Shown here: positions 1 to 13,157 of the stretch, piece after piece
Numbering within the stretch: position 1 is the stretch's first letter
Layout: each line of letters opens with the position of its first letter
From: Nymphaea colorata
Lineage: Eukaryota; Streptophyta; Magnoliopsida; Nymphaeales; Nymphaeaceae
NCBI RefSeq assembly: GCF_008831285.2
Contig: NC_045146.1
Coordinates: 17,291,149-17,355,148 of the forward strand
Reading direction: 5' to 3'
DNA length: 64,000 bases
Position numbers and translations under genes: made by a program
The notes under the pieces: model-generated
Seen by the model: only the letters and a program-made list of their open reading frames with translations
The model's database searches: none
What the model was told of the DNA's origin: nothing

Positions 1-1704
1 ATAGGATTAATATGACATGAGTCGTCAATTTGAAAAAAATTACAAAAGGACGCACAAAGTTTGGACGAATAACAAAGTAACACACAATCTTTAATTATAG
101 ATTTATACGCACATATTAGAAATATGAGGAGATCCCAGATCCTTGTTTTTGTGAACTTCATATCTACATCTCTTCAAAAACCTTTTTTTTTTTTCTTTTG
201 TTTCTTTTGGGGAGTGTCGGGATTTGATATCCTAGGGACTTAAATCACCAAGCATAGAGGAGCTCAACCTTCTTCTTTTTTTTTTTTTTTTCAAAAAACT
301 GCTTATTGGCACAAAATATTAGATTTCGAATTGGAATGACAAAAAATACTTCTCATGAAAATGCACTTCTCTTTTGGCTAACGCAAAAACCCTTTTGCCC
401 TTAAAATGAGTTTCTTTTTGTTATTTTATATTAAAAAGTATTTTTTATTTTCAGTGCACGGTTCTTCGTGAAAATTGGGAGCCTAATTGTTAATCTTTAA
501 AAGGTTAAGCTATGATTTATTACTTGCCCAAACATTAGGCACTGTTTTATAATTTTTTTCATAAGGTTTTAGCAGATCTTGGACTCAAAGTACATAGATC
601 CAATTGTAGACTTGGGCCCGAACCCAAAGAACGCACTTAGGTTCGTCTCTTTCTCCAGCTTGGCCAAATGTCTATATCTTCTAGAAAGTCCAGTACTTGC
701 TCAACTAGCTCACTAGGATCCAAGGCCGGAATTTCTTGGATCTATGTCAAACTAGATTTGCAGCAACAGCGGCGACTGGAAAAAGATTTTTTTTCCGGCA
801 GCAGATGCGAATCAAAGCCAGACCCGAACCAGATGAAATGTCAGATCATGTCAGACCTGGATCGGTACTTGATCATCCCAGAAAAGCCAGATCCGGGTCG
901 GACTCCACCAAACCCGACCCGTTTTTCTTTCACATTGAGTCCTACAGATCATATCTTAGTAGGTATTTTGGTTGGTCCGTCATTGTCCGAGCTGCGATCT
1001 GGGATGTATGTGACTGAATCAGCCGTCACATGGGAATTATTTTTCAAATCTAAAATAGAAAACTGGATCTGATACTCATCTCCTTCGGCACATGTAGATG
1101 ATAGGAAAGATGCCGGTAATCGAATCTTTCTTTCTTCTTGAAAAGTCCTCCGACTCAACTGCTGAATTAGATATTCCAAAGTGTTGGAAATGAATCCCAA
1201 GTTTCGGTTGGATGAGAGGAAACAATTTCATATTAGAAAAGTTTCTATTTGGTTATATGCATAAATTATTCGACCCTTGAATATTTTTTGTTATTTCTCA
1301 AAAAAATATTGTGTATGATGGGATCCGTGTGTGACCTTGGATTCATCGTTAGCGATTTCATGATGGATCAAAACTGTTTTTTTTTTTTCCTTCTCTCGTT
1401 TTCAAGATTTGTGGCTGTTTTGGGATGGTGAATGTAAAGCGTGATATCTATGAACAAGAGTGCATCTTATTCTAAAGATCGAAGATGGACAGAAAAAAAA
1501 TGACAAAAAGAAAATGTAAGATCTGAGAATTTTCGAACATGAGATCCCGGTGAAAAGCCAGACGAAAGGCTTCATTTATGGTGGTCAACTACAGAAGCAA
1601 CAATCACGGCGCCCGGAAATCCTGGGTCGTTCTTGTTGGGCATCTCTATCGGAAAAGGGGGTGTTTTGGGCATTTAACGATAGGGTGAGAAGCCGCCTCT
1701 AATA

Positions 1705-1878
1705 ATGGCGACTGAGCCGAGTGGGAAGGAGAGGCCAATCGGCGCCGGACGCCAAAAGGCGGATTCTGCTCCGCTTAAAGCGGCAGCTCGAGTTCCCAGC
1801 TTCAGTTCTTCTCCCAGTTGCAGCGATCGAGCAAGAGAGAGAGTGAGGGAGTTGGCGGTGAGTTCCCACATGGTCTAG
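1705..1878 (+). other. candidate upstream ORF (57 codons) in the IQD leader
   Basis: An ATG-initiated ORF (MATEPSGKERPIGAG...) runs to TAG 75 bp before the IQD start codon. It is clearly more GC-rich than the flanks. If transcription starts upstream of 1705 it would be an uORF. No homology is recognised, and it may only be a GC-rich leader. Confidence 0.3.
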
Positions 1879-1887
1879 GGTTTCTCT

Positions 1888-1952
1888 TTGGAGAGAAGGA
1901 AGGATAAGAGAAAGAGAGGGAGGAGGGAGGGAGAGAAAAAGAGAGAGATTCA
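1888..1952 (+). promoter_or_regulatory. GA-rich 5' leader of the IQD gene
   Basis: A purine tract of GAGAG/GGAGG repeats lies immediately before the ATG at 1953, a common plant 5'UTR or core-promoter composition. No TATA box is evident upstream. Confidence 0.45.
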
Positions 1953-4900
1953 ATGGGGAGATCGAGTAGCCTTGCATGCTTGAACATTGTTGCTTGCGGG
2001 AAGAAATCGCAGGATGACGATGAGATCGACGCACCTGTGGAGGTGGTTCCGCATTCCTCTCCCTCTCCTCCGCCCCACATTTTTTGTTTCTTCACTTTCT
2101 CGCGATCTTCTACGTTCTCGTTCTGTTCATGGTTCTTTTGCTGTCCAATTCTGGACTAGTTTGAATTTGTGCTTCTTCTTTCTCTTGAAGTTTGTTTTGA
2201 TGCTATACTGTTCGCCCTGGTTCGGAGCTAAGCAATGGCCGGTCTGTTTCTCTTGGTCCCCGTTTATCTGGGTAACTGAGCCTGAGCGAAGTACTGATAA
2301 TTGAATCCGGCGAGACTTATGGCGATCTCTAGATAAATCGACACATTCGAGCATACGTTAGTCCTCTTCCATCTTGTACTTTTAGTGGTGTTCGGGTGAC
2401 TGATTTGTGATGAGGGGGGGAATATTTCAGAATGGTGCATGAGATATATCAGAAATGGTCCCGTTTTTTCTATGAATGGTCGGATCTGAACGACCTATTC
2501 CGGAAAGCAAAAAAAAAAAAAAAAAAGGAACTGCTTATCGACCATTCCGGATTTATGAAATCTTCTGTCGTTGTTTACTGGGAAAATAGCTTAATTCAAT
2601 CGTCCTTTTAGTGACGGAAACGCCTCTCAGCATTAAAGGGTGGGAACAGGTAGGCCTTAGATAGAAGTTTAAAACTTCCTTCGGCAGTTTCTAGCAGTTT
2701 TCTTTGACAATTCGTGCTTATATGTAGAAGGTTAGGAGAAAATCTTTTATTATTAATCAGTATTAATATATTGCGTTTCGATTTGTTACGGCCTCCCTCT
2801 CTCTCTCCCCCTTCCTCTTCGTGTGTGTGTGTGACTCGCCGGCTTTGATCAGGTGTTCATGGTTAGTGCTGCTTAGATTGTAATTGAAGGCAGCCGCTTA
2901 TCGTAAAAATGTGGGCTAAATTGGGTTATTTGTGCCTGTCCGATGAAAGTCAACACTGAAGGTTAATTTTGTCCAATTTCAGAATCATCATGATAGAATG
3001 CTTAAGCACTTCTATTCTTCACATTCATGTTTCTCTGATGTTAATAGCTTTTAGCGTCAGTAGTTTTCTGGATTGGCGATCGAGTGGTGCTATTAGAGCT
3101 AATTATTTTGGATGATAATGCACTTATAAAGTGAAAGATGTAGATGATCGCCAATTTCACTTGGCCAAAATTGCTGATTTATTACAATGAGGTATCAGTA
3201 ATCACTGAGCACTTGATGGGTACAGTAGCAATAACGTTCACTAACGTTCCTGGGTTTATTTTGGCCTTTGGCAAATCAACATTTTTGTCATTTCCTTATT
3301 CTCTAATTGTTGTAAACTGAAAAAGAGGTTCTGTATAAGGTGTGTGCCATAAACAGAGATGACATCCTTCTTTCCTTGGGAATATTGTGTTAAAGAGGAA
3401 GATGATAGTGATTTCTCAGTCTTTTGAGCAAAGTGCTTCTGTAGGATTAGTTGCTTAACAGTTCTGTGCTTGATTGGAGCTTACACTTTCTGACTGGTTG
3501 TTAACTTGAATTTTACTAGGTTAGAAACTTAGAATGGAACTGGCTACTTGTAAGATCTGAACACCATCTAACACGCACTCTAGTGGATATCTGTGTGTTA
3601 CTTCGATTCCATAATCTTTCTCCTAAGATGTCTTCCTAGTCATGTCGAATAAGAAAATGGCAAAGTAACAAGCAGAGGAATTTCAGATACTTAAGGTGCA
3701 TAGTATCTTTTTTTTCCTTTTTGTGCCCAATTGGCACATTTTCCCTCTCACTTGATGTGCTTCTCACTTTAATTTACGACTCATCTCGGTCTCTCCAAGT
3801 TGAAATGTTTTAAAATAGGAAATTCTTTGCGACCTTGGTAGCACAAGATTTGCTGGTCTACTAATCTAAAGTTAGCTGATGTGAGCAGGTTCTTCTCACA
3901 GCTGCATGATAGATGATGGTGTGTCATGACTTTTCATTCTTTCTGTTACTATTACTTCTATTTACTTGAAAATTAAGCAAATGAAACCTATCTAACACCT
4001 TGGTCAAGCTAAAATTTTTTGTGCATGAGGTCTTCTTGCAATAGTCATGCTTCTAATGTTCTTGCTTCTAATGTTCTTTTCTGCATTCACAAGTCTATAT
4101 GTTCTTCCTTAATTGTTTCCCTATTTCCATGAATTGATTCTTATATCACATCCTGTAATGTGTATTCCAGGGGAGAATCCCTTCAGATAAGCGTCGTTGG
4201 AGTTTTAGGAAGAGATCTGCAACACATAGAGTACTGAGCAACACTGTACCTCCTGAATTACCACCTTCTTCCATTGTCAAAGAAAGTCCAGAATCCAATG
4301 CAAATGATTTTTCAGAACAAACCAATCCACCTGTTTTAGGAAAGCTCTCTGTAGCTAGAAAAGCTGATGACGTCTTCCCTCTCTCACCAGTTGCTTTAAG
4401 TTCAAAAGATGGAGGCTCTCTTGATTCCATTGAAAATGTTAGTAACTGTGAAAGCAGCGCACTGGAATCTGCAGCGGTCACCATACAGGCATCTGTCATG
4501 GGATATTTGGTATAGCCTTCTCTGTTGCTGTTGTTTGAGCATTGTTTGTAACTTGTGTCAAATTGACATGGCTTGTACCAATAAAAACTTGCTATTTTCT
4601 CAGGCCCAAAGGGAGCTAGCCAAGCTCAAGAATGTTATTAAGCTGCAGGCGGCCGTTCGTGGGCATCTTGTTAGGAGACAAGCTGTGGGGACTCTACGAT
4701 GTGTCCAGGCGATTATAAAAATGCAAGCACTTGTTCGTGCACGTCGTGTGCGTTCCTCTGAGGAAGGTTTAGCTATTCAGTATAAATTATCTGAGATGCG
4801 AAAAACAGCTAGCAGAACAGCAGACAACCTGGTAATTCTAATTTAAATCTGAAATATATACGCATGCGCACACAAACACACTACAGAAAACAAAGTAAAG

Positions 4901-6336
4901 AACAAATGTATTGTTAAGGCCAGTGAAAATGAGTATCATCTCAAAACTAGTAATTTTTTCATATCTTTCTATGTCGAAACTTGAAAGCATCTTATATGTA
5001 TGTTTTATCCTATGTCTCATGAGTGCGGGTGCCGGTACGAGGTGTCCCAAAAAAATTGGGTGTGAGGGTGTATATATATATAATATATTTATTATATATA
5101 TATAAATGTATGTATTCATAATATATATAATTTTAGCTTGTTTCTTAGCTTAATCTGTCCTTTATTTTTACTTTTATTACTATACATAAAGAAAGAAAGG
5201 GACAGGGAGAAGAAAAAAAGGAATGGAAAATATGTTGAACTTGCATAAGAAAGGACCTGGTTGGGGTGCGTGTTGGAGCTGCACCAGCACTAGCGTTGTG
5301 TCGACACAGTTGTGGCCCCTTTTTTGAAGAGTCCACATGACATAGGTTTTATCCCTTCTTGATATGGAATGCATATGGTAAGACAACTTCCATGTGGCTG
5401 TTTTATTCTTCTTTGAAACTATGCTGTCAGATGTGTTTGTCATACTTATAAACTTAAATCACTTTTTGAATGAAGTTAATTTTAACTATATTTTTTTAGT
5501 ACCAAATTTTATGCAGTATGAGATCTTTATTTTCTTTTTGGTTTTCTTTCCAAATTTATTCCTCACTTGTATGCTGTTGAAGTACACACCCCTGCCTCAT
5601 CCAACTGCCAATTCCATCCATGGCTTTTGCATTTTTAAGTTTCAAGAAAATCCATCAGTTCATTATTTTAGCTACGGTTAGCAGCTCAGCATGGCTTATC
5701 TACTAAGCAAAATGGGTTTATGTAATTTGAAAATGAATGTATGCTGTATATATTTTTTTTTAGAAAAAACAGTTTTAATCAACATAATTAACCTGAGGGA
5801 CTAATTTGCCTCAAGGGGCGCAGTGCAACTGAGCAGCAAGGCAGCTCACACTCAAGGGGTCTGAGGTTTGAATCCTGTGATTGCTGTCACGCTCTGGTTT
5901 GTTACTCCTCTAGGCTGCAAACAATGGTAAGTGTGACACCCAAGTTGAAGGATATACTGGAAGTCCACTCAATCACCGAAGCAAGCCAGAACCTTGGAGG
6001 CTTAAGGCTATGGCCTTGGTCCTTTTTCGCTTGGCAGTTTCTCTGAAGTATACATTAAACTAAAAAAGAAAACCTTAGGGTCTAATTTGAAATACTTTAG
6101 CAAAAGGCAGGGAATGACTTCCAATCGGTTACAAGTTACGATTCAGGGATGAATGTGGAGAAAGCCTCTTTATATTGCTTCATACCATATCTAAGTTCGA
6201 AAGGTAACTCATCTTGTGTATGTTCTTTTGCTATATGGGAAATATGTTAGTTCTGAAAATTCAGACTTTTTTGTGAATGCTTTTTCTTTTCTTGAAGTTA
6301 AAATTTGAGATGGAAGGAGATGAACCTTTTTCTGCA

Positions 6337-6393
<57 letters not shown>

Positions 6394-8747
6394 CTCTGTG
6401 TGAGAGAGAGCCGGTAGGATTCTTTCCCAGGCTTCCGTTACTGTGCTTATTCCCTTCTTGGTTCTGAATCTCATATTTCTTAGCCTCAGAAGTAGGTGCT
6501 GAATTTTGAACTTTGATAGCTTATCTATGGAAGTTGCTGCATCTTGACCGAAGATTCACTAATATTTTAAGGCAATTCATTCTCATTAGGCTGTGTCAAT
6601 CTTACCACTGTTATCAAGAGAACAATGTAAATAAATGCTGCACAGTAGTATGGTTGCTTTAATCATTTTCCTTCTCCATCTAATTTGGTTGTTGATTGAC
6701 ATACCGCCTTGTACCATTGCCCACCAACCCTTGTGGTCTGTTTCAGGAAAAGGAAGAACCTGGTGGAAAGCCGAACAATCTTTGCACTGCTGACACGTTG
6801 TTCCGAAGTGGGTTTGCTCGTCGGGTAATGAGATGCATATGCTTTCTTAATCTCCAACTTCTTTTTTGTTTTTTGTTTTCTGTTTTGTTTTTGTTTTTCT
6901 CTTTCGATGTGTTGAGAGTTGATTAGTAATTCATTTGCTTTTGTAAGCTATTGGAATCAGCGGAAAAGACAAAACCTATATGCATAGTGTGTGATCCTAC
7001 AAAACCAAGCTCAGGCTGGAGTTGGTTGGAGAGATGGATGTCATTATCTGCAAAAGAACACCCTTGTTCTAGGACAGCGGATCTTTTGTCAGAGCATGAG
7101 GAGTTGGCTAAAAAGATTAATTTGGTTAGTGATGAAGTAGAAGCTAGTGATAAATGTATAGGAACCCATGGTTTTGACTCCTCGAGTATTAAGGATGAGA
7201 GGCCAGAGGAAGAGGCAGCTTACTCTTCTGGAACACATCTTGAGGGAGATGATGATCTGATTACAATTGATGCAAATGGCTTCAACTTTCACACTTGCCA
7301 TGCTGTTGAAATGTCAAATGAGAGCATCGAGGCAACTGTCAGTCAGGAACCACCTAAAGTTGCATCTGAAGGTTCTGATTTTACATCATCCCTAAGGAAT
7401 GCCCTTCAGTCTACACTGGACTCTCTGTCTAATCATTCTGCTTCTCCAGATTGTGCAGCATCTGGTTCTACTCCAGATGCATCTAAGAATGAAGGTGGTA
7501 GCGTAAGGGATTCCTTGAATGGGCCAGTATCTAAAGAGCAGGACACCGAGGGGAAGAAGCCTGTGTCTATACCTAGGAAGTCCTGCAATCCAGCATTTGC
7601 AGCCGTGCAATCCAAATTTGAAGAGCTGAGCTCACCACTGCCTTCAGGTAGGATCAGTGCTTCTTCAAACCACTGTGGAGGATCAAGATTGGGATCTGTT
7701 TCTCCGCCAAAATCTGATGTCAGGCCTATGGATGTAAACCAGACACATGACATGGACTCTTGCGCCAATAGGTTTCAAAAGGGGACATCGGAATGTGGTA
7801 CTGAAATTTCTATATCTTCAACTCTTGATTCTCCAGATAGGTTTGAGCTGGAAAGGGGTGAACTGGGTCATGAAGTTGGAATTCTTGATAATGGAGACAG
7901 TGAAGAACAGGGAACACCTGAAGGTGAACCTCATCCAATCTCAGATGCACTCCCAGCTTCCAATGCAGTAGCCTCTCTTCCAGGTGCACCTGAAGACAGT
8001 CTTATGAGTTCTGTGGATCCAGCAATAGTTACAACAAACGTGGACTCCTCAAAACACATGGAGCCAGACTTAAAGATTGAATTGGAGTCTCAGGCAGATA
8101 AACAAGTCGACGATTCTTCGCAGGAAGGATCTCCGACTAGCCGTGCTACCATCCTGGAATCTCATGGAACACCATCAAGCCAGGTATCTTCAGGAGCCCA
8201 GAGGAGTAAGGCAGACAGCAAAAAGTCAATCCGCAAGCGCATCACATCTTCCACAAGCAAGGGATCACCATCAAGTCAGAATCATGATTCATCAGAGAAG
8301 GACACTCTGGAACATTTACCAAAAGAATCAAAAGGTGGTAGACGTCGAAACTCATTTGGGTCAGCTAAGTCTGACAATGCTGACCGCGAAAAGGGCAGTA
8401 CCATTCCTAGCTACATGCAGGCTACAGAATCTGCTAGAGCAAAAGCCCTTACAAGCCACTCTCCTAAGTCAAGCCCTGATGTTCATGACAAGGATGGCTA
8501 CCTTAAGAAGAGACATTCCCTTCCAGGCAGTAATGGAAAGCAGCAGAACTCTCCAAGAATGCAGCGATCCTTGTCACAGGCACAGCCTGCTGCAAAGGTT
8601 AGCAGTGGCCATTCACCCCAAGGTAATGATTCTAATCTGTGACATTCGAAAACTTTTGGATCCCCTGCCAATCAGTAGTGGGGTTTACATTACCTAATCT
8701 ACTGCTGTTTTATTTCACTTTTTCCAGAGAGAGAATGGAGGCGGTGA
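1953..8747 (+). CDS. IQ-domain (IQD28-32-like) calmodulin-binding protein, 6 exons, 809 aa
   Basis: CDS exons are 1953-2042, 4171-4509, 4604-4831, 6747-6824, 6948-8622 and 8728-8747; they join in phase to 809 codons plus TGA. IQD proteins bind calmodulin through IQ motifs and act as scaffolds at microtubules, plasma membrane or nucleus. Visible here: an N-terminal MGRSSSLACLNIVACG, a basic block SDKRRWSFRKRSA early in exon 2 (typical of IQDs), three IQ repeats at about residues 130-193 (TIQASVMGYL, KLQAAVRGHLVRR, KMQALVRARRV), a long Ser-rich acidic linker, and a DUF4005-type IPSYMQATESARAK near 730. The protein ends SPQEREWRR, close to the family's usual C-terminus, and this decided the last splice (8622/8728) over an earlier donor at 8597. 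The first donor (GAG|GTGGTT) is weak; an alternative 6 bp upstream keeps phase. Length and the long linker fit the IQD28-32 subgroup. The gene call is firm; the exact paralog is inferred. Confidence 0.93.
2043..4170 (+). other. IQD intron 1 (2.1 kb)
   Basis: Ordinary AT/T-rich intron with a poly(A) run near 2508-2526 and a GT repeat near 2822. No second gene or clear transposon was seen inside it. Confidence 0.7.
5815..5880 (+). repeat. tRNA-like (SINE-like) relic inside IQD intron 3
   Basis: GGCGCAGTGCAACTGAG resembles a polymerase III A box, and GGTTTGAATCC about 50 bp downstream matches a B box closely. This is the arrangement of a tRNA-derived SINE head. Tail and target duplication were not identified, so this is a relic call. 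Confidence 0.4.
6340..6391. repeat. compound CT/AT microsatellite
   Basis: A (TC)n tract changes directly into an (AT)n tract and is followed by GTGAGAGAGAG. It is a likely polymorphic simple repeat inside an intron. Confidence 0.9.
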
Positions 8748-8981
8748 CATTCATCGGAAGTGTCTTGAGGTTGCATTAGGTATCTAAGAGAGAAGAATTC
8801 TTCTATGTACAAAATGTTGCTGTAGCGTGTTTCTTCTTCATATTGTTTGGTTGGTTGATCTACTATGGTTCTTCTTGTATTTTTAGTTATGCATATATAA
8901 CTTGCAAATCAATTTGATGGGTTGTGCTTTGATTCACCATATTCTAGCTTCTTGTGATTCTTAAGCTTTTGGTCTGTACGG

Positions 8982-8987
8982 AATAAA
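8982..8987 (+). terminator. putative poly(A) signal of the IQD gene
   Basis: AATAAA lies about 235 bp after the IQD stop codon in an otherwise T-rich 3' flank. Plant poly(A) signals are loose, so this is positional support only. Confidence 0.45.
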
Positions 8988-9545
8988 GATTGGCTGATTC
9001 TTTTAATCTGCTAAAGTTAGCAGTTACTACTGTGTTCTACCATGAGATAGCATCTAGTTAACGAGATTATCCAATCTGTTCTTGTTCAGAAGCTTCTTTA
9101 TATTTGCACTTTTCCACCTCATGCCAAACGAGTTCGAAGTTTGCGAGGCATTGTGAACATCCTTTCAGGAATGAGTGTACATTTAAACTGCCATCCCCGT
9201 GTCTTTTCTAAACGAAGAATGAAAAATCATGAAAAAGTTGCTTGAGTGCAAACGAACATAGCTTAAAAAGTCTCCCAACAAACTTTTGCTGTCCACTGCA
9301 TTTTCTCTACCACTTAGATAACGAAGTCTCTTTCTTTGCTTCATTTTATTTGAAAAAATATCCCTAAAATGTAATTATTGCCGTTGTTTTTAAATGACGA
9401 AATAAGCTTTGGCTTTTAGACGAGGGCAAGTTGTATTTGTTGTATCATACGTGTTAAAAGGGAAAAAAGAGAGTCGACTTTAGACCTTTCCCTGGATCAA
9501 TCTTAACGCTATTATTTTCATAACGGTGATCAAACGCCTACCAAG

Positions 9546-9775
9546 CACCTTTTGAATACCAGGACTTGAATCCGAACCAAATTTACGATCTGGATTGAGA
9601 GACCTAAGGAACGTAAAATGGAAAAAAGAGAAAAGGGGGATCACGGGAGTGCAAGCCCTGTAGAACGGCCAAATATTGCCGGGAGGATCCATCGCAGACT
9701 CACACACGTCTCTGCCTGTCCCTGGACAGGGAGGGCGACGGAACACCACGGCAGCCTGCAATTTCTGCAGAAGTT
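9546..9775. repeat. dispersed repeat family R1, copy 1
   Basis: Shares long near-identical blocks with 13158-13413: the GGGGGATCACGGGAGTG block, CGGCCAAATATTGCCGGG, and a block containing the inverted repeat CCTGTCC/GGACAGG (9715-9721 and 9724-9730). Relative to copy 2 it lacks about 40 bp after GCAAGCCC. Non-coding mobile or SINE-like repeat; family not recognised. Confidence 0.7.
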
Positions 9776-12700
9776 CAACCACGTCTAGCCACCAAAAAGA
9801 ACTGAGAATTCGAAAGCCTCCAGACGGGTCTATCCGGGAAAAAGAATACAGACAGTGACCGGAGGAGATGGAGTCAGCCGTGTCTGAACAAAAGAAAGAG
9901 GCCAAATGGACTCTGGGGTAGAGGCAGAGGCATATTTCAGCCAAACAAGCTGAATTTTCTGAGGAACGAATTGAAAAAGGGGACTGACCACCCAGCGACC
10001 CGGACATATTGGGAGCTGAAGTCGATGAAATATGGCATTTTTTAGCCGAACCAGCTGAAATTTCGGAAGACGTAGATCTGGTGGTGGTTGAGCATATCGA
10101 AGGTCGCCTCAACTGACTGCGAATCCTCGAGTCTGTGCAAAGGCGCGATGGAAAAACTCGGCGACCATCTCCCGGTTCGCCTAAGTACTGCCCCATGGTC
10201 ACCGACTTATCAAGAACACTCGGATATGGTCGGTAAAAAGGCTGAACTTCCTGAGCGTGCAGAAATAGAGAAGCAAATTCACTGCCAAGGGGCTGAAAGT
10301 GCTGGCGCCGGCGAGTTCTGGAACACCGGCTTGCAACAAGACAATGAGTAGGCTTGCCACCAACGGCTGAAATGAAGTTTTGCAGGAGCACCAATTCCTG
10401 GAGTGGAAACCGAATTTTGATCCAAACTCCTCACGCTATTCTGCGGTTCCTATTTTGAAAGTAGTTGAAGAGAAAAGGAAGCACTGGTTGTTCTAGCACC
10501 TGAGGATGGAGAAGCCCTACATTGTCACCGAGTTGATTTTCTTGCGGCCTGAACATTTAAAAAGTTTTTAATTCAAAACCTTCCCAAGGTGGTAAGTAAC
10601 CTACCTACATTTCTGATTGTAAAGAAGGAAAAAAGAAGAAAGAAAGAAAGCGCATTCACTCTGAAGCTCGCGTGTGATGAAGGAAGACATGATCCAAAAA
10701 TTCAATAAACAAAGTCCCCATCGTATGGTATTGCAATAAGGTGGGAGTTACGAGACTTATTGCCATTCACACACACACACAAAAGTGCCTTTAAGAAGCG
10801 CACACTTTTGTGGGTTCCTTCCCAAAGTAGTCCCTTGTTTGGTGCCAAACCTGGTCCCAGTTTTTCAGAGACATTGTTCCATGACGCCGTGCATGAGAGT
10901 TAAATTTTCCCATGCAGTCTCCTTCCATGTCGAGATATCTAAGATGTTAACGCTCAATGCAAACGAGGACCATAATTTAAGAAAATAGCCTTTCAAATGA
11001 AGGATGCTTGAAAGATTTGGTTGTGATTCATTAAGTACATTAATTTGTTTATAATAACATTTCAAGTTTTCATGGTGGAAGGTATAAATTTATACAAGTT
11101 CATGACTTCACACGAGGTATTTTCAAATTTCAACCACACGTCTGGCTCTTTTAAGTCATCATTTATACGATGATTTAGAGTATATTAACAACGCAAAAGC
11201 AGGCAGACAATGTGTAAACGCGAACTATAGAAAGGTGAAATGGGTAGCGACCTAATCTATATTCGATACCATGTGGTGTTGGTACTGATGATATTCCAAA
11301 ACAAAAATTTTGACAGGGCCACAACTGCATTTTTCAAAATTTTTACAAGGCCGAATTATAAATTTTGAACATTTTAAAAGGAAATTTTTTATTTTTCAAA
11401 ATCTTAGGGGAGCCATGGCCCCTGCCGACCCCCTTCCCTCCGTGGCTCATGGGAGCCTCTTGATGACTGTGATGTCGAATTGAAGCATTCATGGCTCTGG
11501 CTCTCAAAGTTATGAACCCCAATATAGATTTCTACGGTTGTTCAACAACCACTTGACCTTTTTGACACATATTTATTGTTTCTCATTTAATTTATTTTAT
11601 GACCCTGATAAATGCACCCAAATCTCGCAGCATAAATGTCAACTTAATTAGAGAAAAAAAAAAAGAAGAAGAAGAAGAAAGGAATAACTGGGGAGTATCT
11701 TATCAAAGTATTCCTTGTAATTCGCCCTCGCTAAACCCATTAAGGACAGTGCTACCTAATTTCAATATAATAATCATTGAGTTCGTTCATTTTAGATAAT
11801 AATATGTTAGCTAACCTACTTTTACAATCAAACTTTGCATATTAAGTCAGAAAAAACCAATTTAGATCATCAACTTACACCATACTTCTTAGTTCATCCT
11901 CATGTAAACACAGTCGATAAACCTCCGACGAGTCCTAGTTGACAAATCCAACCCCTAATATTGTGTTTCGGAGAAAGATTCGCCTTCACTTTAACCATGG
12001 CGAGCAGCTTCTTGTGATTGCATGTTCACTCACCAAAATTGCTCATGTTACTTGAGAGAGTATTTGGCATCTAGAACTTTGCGTTAGTATTTCATGAATT
12101 TGTCTCAAAGATTGTAACATATCATGAAACACTGGGTTCTAATCTTTCATAAATCTACCCTAATATTTGAGGCAGACAAATAAAACACTAATGCAATGTT
12201 CCGGTGAGCAACCAACCAATTAAAAATTCCTATATGCCCTTCTATTTAACTCATTCATCATGCTCTCTTTCCTGACACCATTTTCTTCAATGAGTTAAAT
12301 GAATTAAAGCTAATAGTCTCATGGACTAACTTAAGTAGAAAAGCAGGGATAGGTATGCCAAGTGCAACAGTAAATGGTAGGGCAGAATATGTCAACAACA
12401 ACCCAGCAGTATTTGTGATGTGGATTCCTGGCAGTATTAGTACCTTCAATGAGAGAGGAGAAATCTTTTAGTTGGGTTCTTTGGCTTCTCCTGCAGCTCT
12501 TTTGGCCTTTGAAAAGAAAAGAAGCAGGTGAGGGCTGACTGGTTTTGTACTTGGCCCCACCACTAAGGTCAAAAATATGCAAGGTGAGAAGAAAGAAAGA
12601 AGAGAAAAACAAAGCTTAACAAGTAGTGCCTGCCAACTTGCCTATCTTTACAAACTTGGAATGCTTGCACATGCTTGGCATCATTTAGAGGACGAACAAA

Positions 12701-13040
12701 GTTCATAAAGAGCACGCTCAAGAACCTGTTCATGTACTCATGTGCATCCTTTGGAACACGACGAAAAGATAGTTACCCCTTCTTAAATTTGTTGCTTTGG
12801 GGAGCATGTCAACTGTAACTTGGTGGAAGCCACAGTAGCTCGAACTAGTTGTTTATGAATATGCATTGGGAACAATCAAGAAACAACACAGTTTCATTCA
12901 GTCACCAGAAACCTCCATCTACATTGGAATTTCGTCTCCTCAAAAAATTCGATTTAGAAACAGGAAACTTGATTCAAGCTCAGGGTAACCGAATTTGAGG
13001 TCGCCCCTTTTTATTATTGTCTTAGTTTGATAAAATTGGC
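9776..13040. other. intergenic region, no gene recognised
   Basis: The part up to about 10,400 is moderately GC-rich and holds a 304-codon antisense reading frame that I do not believe (see rejected). 11,283-11,446 is an AT-rich stretch ending in a C-rich block similar to those at 33,121 and 53,950, probably a DNA-transposon relic. A GAAGAA tract lies near 11,660. The remainder shows no homology I recognise. Confidence 0.5.
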
Positions 13041-13041
13041 T

Positions 13042-13141
13042 GATGCCCTCAAGAAGGGCTTTTTTATTCTTTGAGTGGAGGAAAGATGCCCTCAAGAAGG
13101 GCTTTTTTGTTCTTTGAACGGAGGAAAGATGCCCTCAAGAA
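13042..13141. repeat. 43-bp tandem repeat with hairpin plus T-run units
   Basis: Units start at 13042, 13085 and 13128 (period 43); the third is cut short after about 14 bp. Each full unit contains GCCCTCAAGAAGGGC, a 5-bp stem with a 5-base loop, followed by six or seven T. The truncated third unit abuts the R1 repeat region. Confidence 0.85.
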
Positions 13142-13157
13142 ACCTAAGGAACACCAC

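Larger units (their letters stand above)
4832..6746 (+). other. IQD intron 3 (1.9 kb) with microsatellite and SINE-like relic
   Basis: The intron carries TA tracts near 5070-5130, a CT-to-AT compound microsatellite at 6340-6391, and a tRNA-like segment near 5815-5880 (annotated separately). No coding exon is needed here, because exon 3 joins exon 4 in phase. Confidence 0.65.

Noticed and set aside
8598-8640. IQD exon 5 read through to a stop at 8640
   Set aside because: Joining 8622 to 8728 restores the expected IQD C-terminus (HSPQEREWRR), whereas read-through gives an atypical end.
8077-8697. A 206-codon frame in a second + frame over IQD exon 5
   Set aside because: It overlaps the real exon and has no motifs. 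The true frame has the IQD C-terminal motifs.
9480-10394. A 304-codon minus-strand ORF
   Set aside because: No recognisable domain, low-complexity amino acid use, and part of it lies in the R1 repeat, whose other copy has frame-breaking indels. Most likely a chance frame in a GC-richer repeat.
13042-13141. Bacterial contamination suggested by terminator-like hairpins
   Set aside because: The units are tandem within clearly plant repeat DNA, and no bacterial coding sequence is nearby.
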